Positions 5,443-5,516 of a DNA stretch of 5,516 nt are shown here, one piece after another. The notes below the pieces were generated by a model that saw nothing but the letters and a program-made list of their open reading frames with translations, did not search any database and was not told the DNA's origin. Each line of letters opens with the position of its first letter. Position 1 is the stretch's first letter. The position numbers and the translations under genes are program-made. This stretch comes from an uncultured Verrucomicrobiales bacterium (GTDB taxonomy: Bacteria; Verrucomicrobiota; Verrucomicrobiia; Verrucomicrobiales; Akkermansiaceae), in contig CALCWC010000147.1 in assembly GCA_937905985.1 (NCBI GenBank), positions 1 through 5,516 of the forward strand, in the 5' to 3' direction.

Positions 5443-5516
5443 ATGATGGCCGAGATTTATCGGTACTCCGCCAGATTTTATGATTCAGCGCGGCCTTTGA
5501 GTATGCAATGGTTGGT
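5443..5516 (+). CDS. Possible 5' end of a divergent gene (partial, unknown product)
   Basis: A plus-strand frame starts with two adjacent ATG codons (5443 and 5446) and stays open to the window end, giving MAEIYRYSARFYDSARPLSM from the second one. It lies about 13 bases after a possible -10 box, has no Shine-Dalgarno sequence, and would be transcribed divergently from the operon. Twenty-four codons are too few to identify a family. A minus-strand frame is open across the same bases up to a TAA at 5437-5435, so the assignment is weak. Confidence 0.25.
   Translation, partial: MMAEIYRYSARFYDSARPLSMQWL

Noticed and set aside
4259..5446. Plus-strand open frame of 395 codons opposite the methyltransferase and lipoprotein.
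   Set aside because: Ser/Pro/Ala-rich shadow, and it crosses the operon promoter region.
5435..5515. Minus-strand open frame ending with TAA at 5437-5435, as a possible upstream gene end.
   Set aside because: It is only 26 codons with no recognisable feature; the plus-strand frame with tandem ATG and a possible promoter is slightly better. Undecidable from this window.
1..5516. Search for a defence, toxin-antitoxin, phage or secretion system.
   Set aside because: No nuclease, helicase, reverse transcriptase, toxin, integrase, transposase or repeat array was seen; all recognised domains are cellular housekeeping or envelope families.

Overview
The window is a compact, GC-rich bacterial region. 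It holds seven complete genes, all on the minus strand, read from about 5352 down to 95, plus possible gene fragments at both edges. Lipoprotein-type signal peptides and a periplasmic YafK-type L,D-transpeptidase domain point to a Gram-negative (diderm) bacterium. Most starts lack a recognisable Shine-Dalgarno sequence. Together with the gene content this would fit a Verrucomicrobiota member such as an Akkermansia relative, but that placement is inference and was not tested.

In transcription order the genes are: a Pro/Glu/Ala-rich putative lipoprotein of unknown function (5352-4693); a TrmA/RlmD-family RNA m5U methyltransferase with TRAM domain and Fe-S cysteines (4693-3473); a short DtxR/MntR-type metal-dependent repressor (3476-3090); a rhomboid intramembrane serine protease (3044 or 3083-2307); an HAD-IB phosphatase resembling PgpC/YfhB (2310-1624); a six-helix membrane protein of unknown function with an acidic tail (1617-760); and a YafK/DpaA-like L,D-transpeptidase-fold protein (763-95).

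Four junctions overlap by 1 or 4 bases (TGATG or ATGA), one has a 6-base gap, and one has a 6- or 45-base gap depending on the rhomboid start. This looks like one translationally coupled operon. A good sigma70-like promoter match (TTGCCA, 17 bases, TAGGAT) lies directly before the first gene and would give an almost leaderless mRNA. Four of the seven products concern the envelope with reasonable confidence (lipoprotein, rhomboid, membrane protein, L,D-transpeptidase). The HAD phosphatase may act on phospholipid precursors. The methyltransferase and metal sensor look like housekeeping or regulatory partners.

The right edge (5389-5442) is AT-richer, carries short direct repeats and a possible divergent promoter, and may lead into a plus-strand gene. 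The left edge may carry the 3' end of a convergent gene whose stop interleaves with that of the transpeptidase. I see no mobile element, CRISPR array, tRNA, rRNA or defence system. The content is mostly recognisable families; the least explained parts are the two unknown envelope proteins.
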